A stretch of DNA of 64,000 nt from VRUE01 sp963819755 (GTDB lineage: Bacteria > Actinomycetota > Thermoleophilia > Solirubrobacterales > 70-9), in contig CAWFXB010000002.1 in NCBI GenBank assembly GCA_963819755.1, positions 434,001 to 498,000 of the forward strand. The letters are read 5' to 3'. The notes beneath the pieces were generated by a model. The model was given only the letters and a program-made list of their open reading frames with translations, was not told where the DNA came from and made no database searches. The position numbers were made by a program, and so were the translations under genes. Below are positions 24,114-31,521 of the stretch, piece by piece. Position 1 is the first letter of the stretch. Every line of letters starts with the position of its first letter.

Positions 24114-24874
24114 AGCACCGGCTCCTCGATGTACGAGCGCGAGAGCTCCTTGCGGCCGACCAGCGCCAGGTATGCGTCCTCGAGGTTGTCGACGCCGAAG
24201 CGGGCGGACAGCGCGGCGCTGGTGCCCTCGCCGACGATCTGGCCTTCGTTGATGAAGGCGATCCGATCGCAGAGCTGCTCGGCCTCCTCGATGTAGTGCG
24301 TGGTGAGCAGGATCGTCGTCCCCTCCTGGTTGATCCGCTGCACGTAGTGCCAGAGCTCGAGCCGCAGCTCGACGTCGACGCCCGCGGTCGGCTCGTCGAG
24401 GATCAAGAGGCGCGGCCGGTGCATCATCGCCCGCGCCAGGATCAGCCGCCGTTTCATCCCGCCGGAGAGGGTGCGGGTGCGTTCGTCGCGCTTCTCGGTC
24501 AGCGAGAAGGTCTCCAGCAGCTCCTTGGTCCGCTCGCGCCGCTCGCGCTTGGGCATGCCGAAGTAGCCGGCGTGGTAGTCGAGCGTCTCCTCGGCGGTGA
24601 GGAACCAGTCGAGGTTGATCTCCTGCGGCGCCAGCCCGACCGCCTGCCGCGCCGCGCCGTAGTCGCCGATCGCGTCATGGCCGAAGACCTGGATCGAGCC
24701 CCCGGTCGGCTGCGCCAGCCCGGTCGTGCAGTGGATCAGCGTCGACTTGCCCGCACCGTTGGGCCCCAGCAGGCCGAACAGCTCGCCCGGCTTGATCTCC
24801 AGCGAGACCCCGCGCAGCGCCTCAACCCCGGTCGGGTAGCGCTTCTGCAAGTCGACGATGTCGAGTGCCTTCAT
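24110..24874 (-). CDS. ABC transporter ATP-binding protein (DrrA/NodI-like)
   Basis: A 254-residue ATPase with Walker A (GLLGPNGAGKSTLIH), Q-loop (LAPQEINLD), signature (TLSGGMKRRLILARAM) and Walker B (LLILDEPTAGVD), followed by an H-loop (LLTTHYIEEAEQ). The start is set at ATG 24874 (MKALDIVDLQKRYPTG); TAGATT lies 7 nt upstream, consistent with a leaderless transcript. It powers the adjoining ABC-2 permease. Confidence 0.92.
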   Translation of the reverse strand: MKALDIVDLQKRYPTGVEALRGVSLEIKPGELFGLLGPNGAGKSTLIHCTTGLAQPTGGSIQVFGHDAIGDYGAARQAVGLAPQEINLDWFLTAEETLDYHAGYFGMPKRERRERTKELLETFSLTEKRDERTRTLSGGMKRRLILARAMMHRPRLLILDEPTAGVDVELRLELWHYVQRINQEGTTILLTTHYIEEAEQLCDRIAFINEGQIVGEGTSAALSARFGVDNLEDAYLALVGRKELSRSYIEEPVL

Positions 24875-24921
24875 GCCGACAAATCTATGCAACCGCCCAC
24901 GCCGAGCCCAAAAGCCCCCAC

Positions 24922-24971
24922 GACGTGCCGGTAGTTAGCCGCCCATATGGGCGGCTAACTACCGGCACGTC
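24922..24971. repeat. Perfect 50-bp palindrome between two minus-strand genes
   Basis: Every base from 24922 to 24946 pairs with 24971 to 24947, centred on CATATG, with no loop and no mismatch. It starts GACGTGCCGGTAGTTAGCCG. It lies 5 bp past the stop of the CrtI-like gene (24976) and 47 bp upstream of the ABC ATPase start. It may terminate the first transcript or be a protein-binding or cruciform site. No U-tract follows on either strand. Confidence 0.8.
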
Positions 24972-24975
24972 CCCC

Positions 24976-26391
24976 TCAGCGTCGGAGGGTACGGAGGGCC
25001 GACAGTGCGGCGTTGTAGCCGCTCATCCCCGACGCCCCGGCGCCCGGTGGGGTTGCCGCCGAGCAGATGAAGACGCCGGGGATGCCGGTCGCGTACGGAT
25101 CGAGTGCGACACGGGGCCTGAACACCGACTGCAGCGGCGTGTTGGCGCCGGTGATGATGTCGCCGCCGACGTAGTTGGGGTTGTAGGACTCGAAATCCGC
25201 GGGGGAACGGACATGACGGGCGACGATGCGATCACGCAGGCCCGGCGCGAAGCGTTCGACCTGGTCCAGCAACGCCTCGGTCGCGTCGCCGGGGTAGCCG
25301 TGAGGGATGTGGGCGTAAGCCCAGACCGGGTGGACGTCGCCGCGCGAGCGCGAGGGGTCGGCGAGGTACTGCTGGCAGAGCAGGACGAAGGGTCGTTCCG
25401 GCATCCGGCCGCGGTTGACCTCGCGTTCGCTCGCGGCGGTCTCCTCGAAGGAGCCGGTCACGTGGACGGTTCCCGCCCGGCCCGAAGCCGGATCGGTCCA
25501 GGGCACCCCGCCCTCGACCGCGAGGTCAACCTTGAAGGCACCCGGGCCGTGCTTGTAGCGACGGTAGGCGCTCGCCACCCGGCTCGACAGCCGCTCTCCG
25601 GCAATCTCGACGACGGCGGCGGGAGCCAGGTCGAGGAGCACGGCGTCGGCCGCGGGAAGCTCGTCCAGCCCGCGCACCGACCGGCCGGTTTCGATTCGGC
25701 CACCATGCTCGCGCACGACGGCGGCGAGTGCGTCGGATATCGCCTGCGAGCCGCCGCGGGCGACGGGCCAGCCGTTACGGTGGCAGGCGCAGGTCAGCGC
25801 CATGCCGGCAGCCGAGCTGAAGGGCCGCGAGAAGGGGCTGAAGGAGTGGGCGGCGGTGCCGCCGAACAGGGCGCGCGCCTCCGGCGTCGGCAGGGAGCGC
25901 GCGAGCAGTGAGACGGGCGCCGCCGCCGCTGGGCCGAAACGGGCAAGGGCGAGCGGGTGGCGCGGTAGATGCGTGAGCGGCCGCATGATGTCTTCGGCAA
26001 GCGCATCGAAGTGGCGGGAGGAAGAGCCGAAGAGCCGCATCCAGGCGGGGCCGGCAGGGCCGAGCCCGGCGGCGGTCTCCTCGATCGAGCGGTGCATGAC
26101 GGCGGCGCTGCCGTCGTCGAACGGGTGGCTGACCTCGATCTCGGGCCAGGCCCACTCGAGGCCGTGCCGCTCGAGGCCGAGCCCGGCCAGCGCCCGCGAG
26201 CCGGGCGCGAAAGGGTGCGACGCCGAGCAGTCGTCGTGCAGCAGCCCCGGAAGAGTCAGCTCGCTGGTACGGGCACCGCCGCCGATCGTCGTTGCGGCCT
26301 CGATCACCGTCACCCCCACCCCTTGCGTGGCAAGCGTCGCCGCTGCTGCGAGCCCGTTGGGGCCCGCCCCGACGACGATCGCGTCGCTCAT
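24976..26391 (-). CDS. CrtI-like FAD-dependent oxidoreductase
   Basis: A 471-residue phytoene-desaturase-type flavoprotein with the dinucleotide-binding motif AIVVGAGPNGLAAAATL at the N-terminus and the C-terminal signature GVFICSAATPPGAGASGMSG. The start is ATG 26391, overlapping the stop of the DUF3556 gene by 4 bp. No carotenoid synthesis genes are nearby, so the substrate may not be phytoene; similar proteins act on retinoid- or lipid-like polyenes. Coupling to a membrane protein suggests a hydrophobic substrate (inference). Confidence 0.85.
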   Translation of the reverse strand: MSDAIVVGAGPNGLAAAATLATQGVGVTVIEAATTIGGGARTSELTLPGLLHDDCSASHPFAPGSRALAGLGLERHGLEWAWPEIEVSHPFDDGSAAVMHRSIEETAAGLGPAGPAWMRLFGSSSRHFDALAEDIMRPLTHLPRHPLALARFGPAAAAPVSLLARSLPTPEARALFGGTAAHSFSPFSRPFSSAAGMALTCACHRNGWPVARGGSQAISDALAAVVREHGGRIETGRSVRGLDELPAADAVLLDLAPAAVVEIAGERLSSRVASAYRRYKHGPGAFKVDLAVEGGVPWTDPASGRAGTVHVTGSFEETAASEREVNRGRMPERPFVLLCQQYLADPSRSRGDVHPVWAYAHIPHGYPGDATEALLDQVERFAPGLRDRIVARHVRSPADFESYNPNYVGGDIITGANTPLQSVFRPRVALDPYATGIPGVFICSAATPPGAGASGMSGYNAALSALRTLRR

Positions 26392-28106
26392 GCCAGAGTC
26401 TCGACCGGAAAGGGACGCTCGTCCAGCCAAGGCTGCCGCTCGACCATGTCGGCGACGTTCACCCAACCCTCCTCGACCAGTCCGGTGGCAGCGTCGAAGA
26501 TCCGGTAGCGCTGGCGCTGCACGCCGGCGGGCTGGGACTCGAGCACGACCACCCGCACCTCACCCGGTTCGAAGCGACAGCGCTCCTGAATCGCCGCCAG
26601 CAGCCGCTGGTCGTGGAAATGGCCGTCGCCGAAGTTGTAACCGAGGACCACCCCGGCGACCAGCTCTCCCTCGCGCACCGAGTAGTCCTCGACGTCGTCG
26701 ACCGCGCGCTGCACGAGGCCGTTGAGGGCGCGGCCGTGCGAGTGCATCGAGCGGAAGGCGAGGCCTTTGTAGATCAGCACGTCGATCAGCTCGGGGTCAT
26801 AGAACTTGGCCAGCTGCTCGGTCACGATCGGCGCCGGCTTGACCAGATCGCGGTCGAGCTTCGCCTCCGCCCCGCCCTGTTTACGGAAGAGCCACTGGCT
26901 GGTCGCCCAGTTGCCCGCGTAGTAACGCATCGAGGGCAGAAAGGAGACGAGGTCGGGACGGAAGTTGCCGAGTACCGGCAGGCCGACGCAGGTGACGGCG
27001 AGGATCGCCAGGAGCAGCGGGTCGTCGAGGGTCGAGAACGAGGTCGCGCCGTAGTGGCCGAAGAGGAAGAGCAGGCCGAAGACCATGAAGATGTTCCACT
27101 CCAGCGGCACCGCCAGGGGGAAGGTGGAGAGGATGTGAAGGTGGAAGATCACCATCCCGGCGACGGCGATCGTGCCGATGGCTCCCCCCTGGGAGACGAG
27201 CAGGATCAGCGGCAGGGTGAACTCCATCGCCGTGCCTAGGTGAGCGGCAAGCGCGCCCATCGACGAGGGTCTTAGATCTTCCGGGTGGTCGCGGTAGAGG
27301 CGCTTCTTCGCCGCCCGCCAGCGGTTCCAGGGAGTGTTGCTGATCATCACCGTGACGACGAAGGGGAAGTGACGGTTCAGCTTCGAGGAGGCCGCCCCCC
27401 ACCAGATGCAGACGAAGACAAGCTGGGCGGCGACGATCATGTTGGTCAGCGGGAAGAGGAAGATGATCGCCAAGTTGCCGTAGATCTCGGCGCGGGCAGC
27501 GAGGAAGGGGACCTTGTCGCGCAGCCCGAGAAGGGCCAGTAGAGCGAGAAGCGCGCCGACCGCGACCGGATCGAGACGGCCGGCGGTGATGGCGGTCGCA
27601 TCGATGCCGTCGGAGAGCAGCAGGTTGAGCGCGGCGGCGATCAATCCCGCGTAGACCGCGACGTCGAAGAGCGTGTGCCGCGTGCCGCGCGTCAGCGGCA
27701 CTCGCTCGGGCCAGGGAGGCAGCCGCGTCGTGCCGGGCCGCAGCCAGTAGAGGACGCCGCCGATCATCGGCGAGAAGCGCAGGGTCAGCGGCAGCGAGCC
27801 GGCGCCGAGCCCGAGCACCTCCCACAGCATCGTCCAGATCACCGCCTTCTGGAAGACGATCGGTTCGGTCCACCAGTCGCCGAGATTGCCGAGCCCGCCC
27901 AGCCCCGCCGTCGTCGCCGAGATCAGCAGCAGCCCGCCGGCGGCGTAGACGACGAGCTTGAGGATGTAGAGCAGGTAGACGAAGGTCGGCGTGCCGAAGC
28001 CGTTCAGCGCCCAGTCCTGGGCGAGGACCTTGATCCGCTCCAGGTGCGGGCGGCGTTTCCACTCGCCGTACTCGAAGGGCGGTGGGGTGGGTTGGATGAA
28101 GCCCAT
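26388..28106 (-). CDS. DUF3556-family polytopic membrane protein
   Basis: A 572-residue protein that opens MGFIQPTPPPFEYGEWKRRP and has about 10 transmembrane helices between residues 45 and 400, then a soluble C-terminal region of about 170 residues. The opening, the WWTEPIVFQKAVIW stretch and the WLRPGTTRLPPWPERVPLT segment match what I recall of the actinobacterial DUF3556 family, whose function is unknown. It shares an operon with the CrtI-like oxidoreductase (4-bp overlap). TAGGCT lies 6 nt before its ATG, inside the arm of hairpin element B. Confidence 0.75.
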   Translation of the reverse strand: MGFIQPTPPPFEYGEWKRRPHLERIKVLAQDWALNGFGTPTFVYLLYILKLVVYAAGGLLLISATTAGLGGLGNLGDWWTEPIVFQKAVIWTMLWEVLGLGAGSLPLTLRFSPMIGGVLYWLRPGTTRLPPWPERVPLTRGTRHTLFDVAVYAGLIAAALNLLLSDGIDATAITAGRLDPVAVGALLALLALLGLRDKVPFLAARAEIYGNLAIIFLFPLTNMIVAAQLVFVCIWWGAASSKLNRHFPFVVTVMISNTPWNRWRAAKKRLYRDHPEDLRPSSMGALAAHLGTAMEFTLPLILLVSQGGAIGTIAVAGMVIFHLHILSTFPLAVPLEWNIFMVFGLLFLFGHYGATSFSTLDDPLLLAILAVTCVGLPVLGNFRPDLVSFLPSMRYYAGNWATSQWLFRKQGGAEAKLDRDLVKPAPIVTEQLAKFYDPELIDVLIYKGLAFRSMHSHGRALNGLVQRAVDDVEDYSVREGELVAGVVLGYNFGDGHFHDQRLLAAIQERCRFEPGEVRVVVLESQPAGVQRQRYRIFDAATGLVEEGWVNVADMVERQPWLDERPFPVETLA

Positions 28107-28112
28107 TTGTTG

Positions 28113-28118
28113 AGCCTA
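28113..28118 (-). promoter_or_regulatory. Leaderless-type -10 of the DUF3556 gene
   Basis: On the minus strand GGATAGGCT ends 6 nt before the ATG at 28106. There is no room for a ribosome binding site, so the transcript probably starts at the ATG. Confidence 0.5.
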
Positions 28119-28218
28119 TCCGGGCAGGACTTCCACTTAACTTTTTCGGTGGGGCGCCGGTGAGCTGGCGTCCGGAGCCTCCACCGAAAAAGTACAAGAC
28201 GTTTCAGCCATGCCCGGA

Positions 28219-28224
28219 TAGGCT
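28219..28224 (+). promoter_or_regulatory. Leaderless-type -10 of the exonuclease gene
   Basis: GGATAGGCT ends 6 nt before the GTG at 28231, the mirror image of the DUF3556 promoter across hairpin element B. Confidence 0.5.
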
Positions 28225-28230
28225 CTCTCG

Positions 28231-29106
28231 GTGACTGTCAGCAGACCCCCATTACTCGTCGTCGACACCCCTTCGATGTTGTTTCGCGCTTTCTACGCGC
28301 TGCCCGACTCCATCGTCGGGACCGATGGGAAGCCGGTGAATGCGCTGCTGGGCACCGCCAACCTGGTGTTACGGGAGATTGAAGTTCATGGGCCGCGGGC
28401 GGTGGTTCTTTGCTTTGGCCCGGATGCGGCGTCTTACCGGACTGAGCTGTATCCGGCGTACCACGCTGAGCGTGAGGCGGCCATGCCCAATGACCTCTCG
28501 CCGCAGTTCGCTGCCGCCCGCAGGTTCTTCGAGGCTTTCGGTTGGACGGTCGCAACCAGCGACTCGCTCGAGGCGGATGATTTGCTCGGTACCTACGCCA
28601 ACCGCGAGGCCGAGGCCGGTGGGCGCGCGTTGCTGCTGACCGGCGATCGCGACATGTACCAGTGCGCCGCCGAGCGGGTCACGGTCCTCTACGTCAAGAC
28701 CGGCGGCAGCAAAGGCGCCGAAGAGGTCGGCCCAGCGGAGGTTCGCGAGCGCTATGGCATCGATCCCGAGTTGGTGCCCGACTTCATCGCCCTGCGCGGC
28801 GATCCCTCCGACGGGCTGCCCGGCGCCAAGGGCGTCGGCCCCAAGACCGCCGCCGAACTGCTGCGCAAGCACGGCTCGCTGGAGGCGATCCTCGACAACG
28901 CGATCCGCGTGCCGCGGCCGAAACTGCGCGCCGCCCTGATCGACGCCCGCGACGATCTGCTCGCCTTTAAGGACATCGCCACCCTGCGCGACGCCGGGGT
29001 CGAACCGCCGGCCGACCGCGAAACCGACTGGGCCGGCGCCGCAGCAGCCGCCCGCGAGCACGGCATGAACCGCCTCGCCGAGCGCCTCGAATCGAACCCC
29101 GGCTGA
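28231..29106 (+). CDS. 5'-3' exonuclease (PolI N-terminal domain-like, FEN family)
   Basis: A 291-residue nuclease with the metal-binding aspartates of the 5'-3' exonuclease fold: VVDTPSMLFRAFYAL at the start, AVVLCFGPDAASYR, SLEADDLLGTYA and LLTGDRDMYQC. The helix-hairpin-helix GLPGAKGVGPKTAAELLRKH lies near residue 195. It probably removes flaps or RNA primers during replication and repair, like the stand-alone actinobacterial homologues of the PolI exonuclease domain. It is convergent with the flavodoxin-like gene across a strong hairpin. Confidence 0.93.
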   Translation: MTVSRPPLLVVDTPSMLFRAFYALPDSIVGTDGKPVNALLGTANLVLREIEVHGPRAVVLCFGPDAASYRTELYPAYHAEREAAMPNDLSPQFAAARRFFEAFGWTVATSDSLEADDLLGTYANREAEAGGRALLLTGDRDMYQCAAERVTVLYVKTGGSKGAEEVGPAEVRERYGIDPELVPDFIALRGDPSDGLPGAKGVGPKTAAELLRKHGSLEAILDNAIRVPRPKLRAALIDARDDLLAFKDIATLRDAGVEPPADRETDWAGAAAAAREHGMNRLAERLESNPG

Positions 29107-29108
29107 AG

Positions 29109-29154
29109 CGCAGCCGACATTGACCCCACCCCAGGTGGGTGAATGTCGGCTGCG
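29109..29154. terminator. Bidirectional hairpin between convergent genes
   Basis: A 13-bp stem (CGCAGCCGACATT at 29109-29121 with 29142-29154) is continued by an inner CCCACC/GGTGGG stem with a 3-nt loop. It lies 2 bp after the exonuclease stop and 3 bp before the stop of the convergent gene, so it can terminate both. No U-tract is present. Confidence 0.65.
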
Positions 29155-29157
29155 TCG

Positions 29158-29904
29158 CTAGGCGCGGTAGTCCGGGTTGGGGAAGTCGAAGCGGCAGCCG
29201 GCGTCCCAGGCGGTGCGCTGGTTGCCGTGCGCGGGGATCCCGCCGGCGTCCTTGAGGACCCTCGCCAAGTGCAACATGTTCCAGGCGGCGAAGGTGGTGT
29301 TGCGGTTGGTGAAGTCGTTCTCCGGCCCACCAGAGCCCTCGTCGAGATAGGACGGGCCGGGACCGGCCTCGCCGATCCAGCCTGAGTCGGCCTGCGGCGG
29401 GATCGTGTAGCCGAGGTGCTGCAGCGAGTAGAGGACGTTCATCGCGCAGTGCTTGACCCCGTCCTCGTTGCCGGTGACCAGGCAGCCGCCGACGCGGCCG
29501 TAGTAGGCGTACTGGCCGGCGTCGTTGAGCAGGTGCGAGTTGCCATAGAGGCGCTCGACGATCTGGGTCGCCACCGAGGACTTCTCGCCCAGCCAGATCG
29601 ACATGCCGAGGACGAGGATGTCGGCCGCCATCACCTTCCCGAAGATCGCCGGCCACTCGTCCACGTCCCAGCCGTGCTCGGTCATGTCGGGCCAGACCCC
29701 GGTGGCGATCTCGTGGTCGGCCGCGCGTATGCCCTCGACGTCGACGCCGTTGCGCCGCATGATCTCCATCGAGATGTCCATCAGCCCCTGGGTGTTCGAC
29801 ACCTCGGGACTGCGCTTCAGGGTGCAGTTGATGAAGAGCGCCTTGAGGTCCGAGTAGTCGGTCTCGCTGCTCTCGCAGAGCTCGGCCTGCCTCTCGGTCA
29901 GCAT
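29158..29904 (-). CDS. Flavodoxin/NADPH-dependent FMN reductase-like protein
   Basis: A 248-residue flavodoxin-fold protein. The FMN phosphate loop is ALFINCTLKRSPEVSNTQGL near residue 22, and ADILVLGMSIWLGEKSS and YGRVGGCLVTGNEDG form the other flavin-facing loops. It resembles NAD(P)H-dependent FMN or quinone reductases. The start is the ATG at 29904 with TACAGT 6 nt upstream. The following minus-strand gene start and the FMO stop are 28 bp apart. Confidence 0.85.
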   Translation of the reverse strand: MLTERQAELCESSETDYSDLKALFINCTLKRSPEVSNTQGLMDISMEIMRRNGVDVEGIRAADHEIATGVWPDMTEHGWDVDEWPAIFGKVMAADILVLGMSIWLGEKSSVATQIVERLYGNSHLLNDAGQYAYYGRVGGCLVTGNEDGVKHCAMNVLYSLQHLGYTIPPQADSGWIGEAGPGPSYLDEGSGGPENDFTNRNTTFAAWNMLHLARVLKDAGGIPAHGNQRTAWDAGCRFDFPNPDYRA

Positions 29905-29910
29905 GCCGCC

Positions 29911-29916
29911 ACTGTA
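29911..29916 (-). promoter_or_regulatory. Leaderless-type -10 of the flavodoxin-like gene
   Basis: GGATACAGT on the minus strand ends 6 nt before the ATG at 29904, the same layout as the other leaderless-type starts in this window. Confidence 0.45.
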
Positions 29917-29932
29917 TCCAGGCTGCTCGCGC

Positions 29933-31432
29933 TCAGACGGCGACTGGATCGGCCGGCCGCGCCTCGGAGGCACCGCTGGAGAACCGCATGGCGCCGTCGT
30001 CGATCGCGCCGCGGCGGATCGTGCGGATGTCGAGAACGTAGTTCTGGCGCAGCTTCCAGGGCTCCCTCGAGCCCTGTTTGGGGAACTGGTCGAGCGAGCG
30101 CTGGACGTAGCCGGAGGTGAAGTCGAGCAGCGGCTGCTCGCTCACCGACGGGTCGACCTCGGCCACGCAGCGCCTGTAGCCGTGCGCATCCATGTGGTTG
30201 AGCAGGCGGCAGACGTACTCGGAGGTGAGGTCCGCCTTCAGGGTCCAGGAGGCGTTGGTGTAGCCGACGGTGAAGGCCATGTTCGGCACCCCGCTCAGCA
30301 TCATGCCCTTGTAGGTCATCTTGCTCGGCACGTCGAGCTCCTCACCGTCGACGGTGAGCTCGATCCCGCCGAGGAAGAGCAGGTTGAGACCGGTCGCGGT
30401 GACGATCACGCCGGCCTCCAGCTCCTCGCCGGACTCGAGCGCGATCCCGTGCTCGGTGAAGGTGGCGATCCGGTCGGTGACGACCGAGGCCTCGCCCTTG
30501 GAGATCGACTTGAAGAGATCGCCGTCGGGGACCAGGCACATGCGCTGGTCCCAAGGGTTGTAACGCGGCTTGAAGTGCTTGTCGACGTCGTAGCCGGGCG
30601 GCAACGAACGCACGACGCCCTTGCGGATCCAGCGCTTGATCAGCTCCGGCCGGCGGCGGCTGAGCTGGTAGAAGGCCGCCTGGATCAGCACGTTCTTCCA
30701 GCGCACCACCGCGTAGGCGGCGCGCTCCGGGAGGCGACGGCGCAGCCTGGCGGCGATCGGGTCTTCCGCGGGCAGCGAGGCGATGTAGGTGGGTGAGCGC
30801 TGCAGCATCGTCACGTGCTCCGCGTCCTTCGCCATCGACGGCACCAGCGTCACCGCCGTGGCGCCGCTGCCGATCACGACCACCTTCTTGCCGCTGTAGT
30901 CGAGGTCCGCGGGCCAGTGCTGAGGATGGACCACCGGGCCGGCGAACCGGTCGACCCCCTCGAACTCGGGCGTGTAGCCCTCGTCGTAGCGGTAGTAGCC
31001 GCTGCAGGCCCAGAGGAAGCCGCAGGTCAGGCGCACGGTCTCCCCCGTGTCGGTGCGTCCGGCCTCGACCGTCCAGCGGCTCTCGGCGCTCGACCACGCG
31101 GCGCTCACCACGCGGTGGTGGAAGTGGATCCGCCGGTCGATCCCGCTCTCCCGCGCCGTCTGCCGCACGTACTCGCGGATCGAGTCGCCGTCGGTGATCG
31201 ACTTCGACGCCGTCCACGGCTTGAAGCGGTAGCCGAGCGTGTGCATGTCCGAGTCGGAGCGGATGCCCGGATAGCGGAAGAGGTCCCAGGTGCCGCCGAG
31301 GTCGCCGCGCGCCTCGAGGATCGCGTAGCTCTTGCCGGGCGAGCGGTCCTGCAGGTGCCAGGCGGCGCCGACGCCGGAGAGACCGGCACCGACGATCAGC
31401 ACGTCGAGATGTTCGGGCAACCCCTCGGCCAC
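29933..31432 (-). CDS. Flavin-containing monooxygenase (Baeyer-Villiger type)
   Basis: A 499-residue class B flavoprotein monooxygenase. The FAD loop is VLIVGAGLSGVGAAWHLQ, the Rossmann NADPH loop is VVVIGSGATAVTLVPSM, and the region YSGKKVVVIGSG is preceded by the FMO-type stretch FAGPVVHPQHWPADLDYSG. A GTWDLFRYPGIRSDSDMH segment is usual in actinobacterial ketone or long-chain monooxygenases. It inserts one oxygen from O2 using NADPH. The start is the GTG at 31432. A palindrome upstream may be a TetR-type operator, although no TetR gene is adjacent. Confidence 0.9.
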   Translation of the reverse strand: MAEGLPEHLDVLIVGAGLSGVGAAWHLQDRSPGKSYAILEARGDLGGTWDLFRYPGIRSDSDMHTLGYRFKPWTASKSITDGDSIREYVRQTARESGIDRRIHFHHRVVSAAWSSAESRWTVEAGRTDTGETVRLTCGFLWACSGYYRYDEGYTPEFEGVDRFAGPVVHPQHWPADLDYSGKKVVVIGSGATAVTLVPSMAKDAEHVTMLQRSPTYIASLPAEDPIAARLRRRLPERAAYAVVRWKNVLIQAAFYQLSRRRPELIKRWIRKGVVRSLPPGYDVDKHFKPRYNPWDQRMCLVPDGDLFKSISKGEASVVTDRIATFTEHGIALESGEELEAGVIVTATGLNLLFLGGIELTVDGEELDVPSKMTYKGMMLSGVPNMAFTVGYTNASWTLKADLTSEYVCRLLNHMDAHGYRRCVAEVDPSVSEQPLLDFTSGYVQRSLDQFPKQGSREPWKLRQNYVLDIRTIRRGAIDDGAMRFSSGASEARPADPVAV

Positions 31433-31451
31433 GGAGCGGATTCTCGCATGT

Positions 31452-31465
31452 TGGCTGGTCAGCCA
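31452..31465. promoter_or_regulatory. Palindromic candidate operator upstream of the monooxygenase gene
   Basis: TGGCTG (31452-31457), a 2-bp spacer and CAGCCA (31460-31465) form a perfect inverted repeat 20 bp before the monooxygenase start. It resembles TetR-family operators, which often control such enzymes. Confidence 0.4.
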
Positions 31466-31509
31466 GTGTGACGAGCCTCATGACCTGCGTAGTCCCGCCG
31501 CCGCGGCAG

Positions 31510-31515
31510 TACGCT
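31510..31515 (+). promoter_or_regulatory. Leaderless-type -10 of the RecQ-PRTase operon
   Basis: TACGCT ends 6 nt before the ATG at 31522 with no Shine-Dalgarno site between, so the operon mRNA may begin at its start codon. Confidence 0.45.
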
Positions 31516-31521
31516 CGCCTC

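Larger units (their letters stand above)
28112..28225. repeat. Compound hairpin element, copy B
   Basis: This lies between the divergent DUF3556 and exonuclease genes. Outer arms GAGCCTATCCGGGCA (28112-28126) and TGCCCGGATAGGCTC (28211-28225) pair over 15 bp. Inner boxes pair over 13 bp (28140-28152 with 28181-28193, ACTTTTTCGGTGG). The inner boxes match copy A (2006-2125) read in reverse, including TCCACTTAACTTTTTCGG and CCGAAAAAGTACAAGACGTT, while loop and outer arms differ. Each outer arm carries an outward-facing GGATAGGCTC -10-like sequence. Confidence 0.78.

Noticed and set aside
31452..31465. TetR regulator gene for the monooxygenase palindrome
   Set aside because: No TetR-type HTH gene lies within several kilobases, so only the site is reported, not a regulator.
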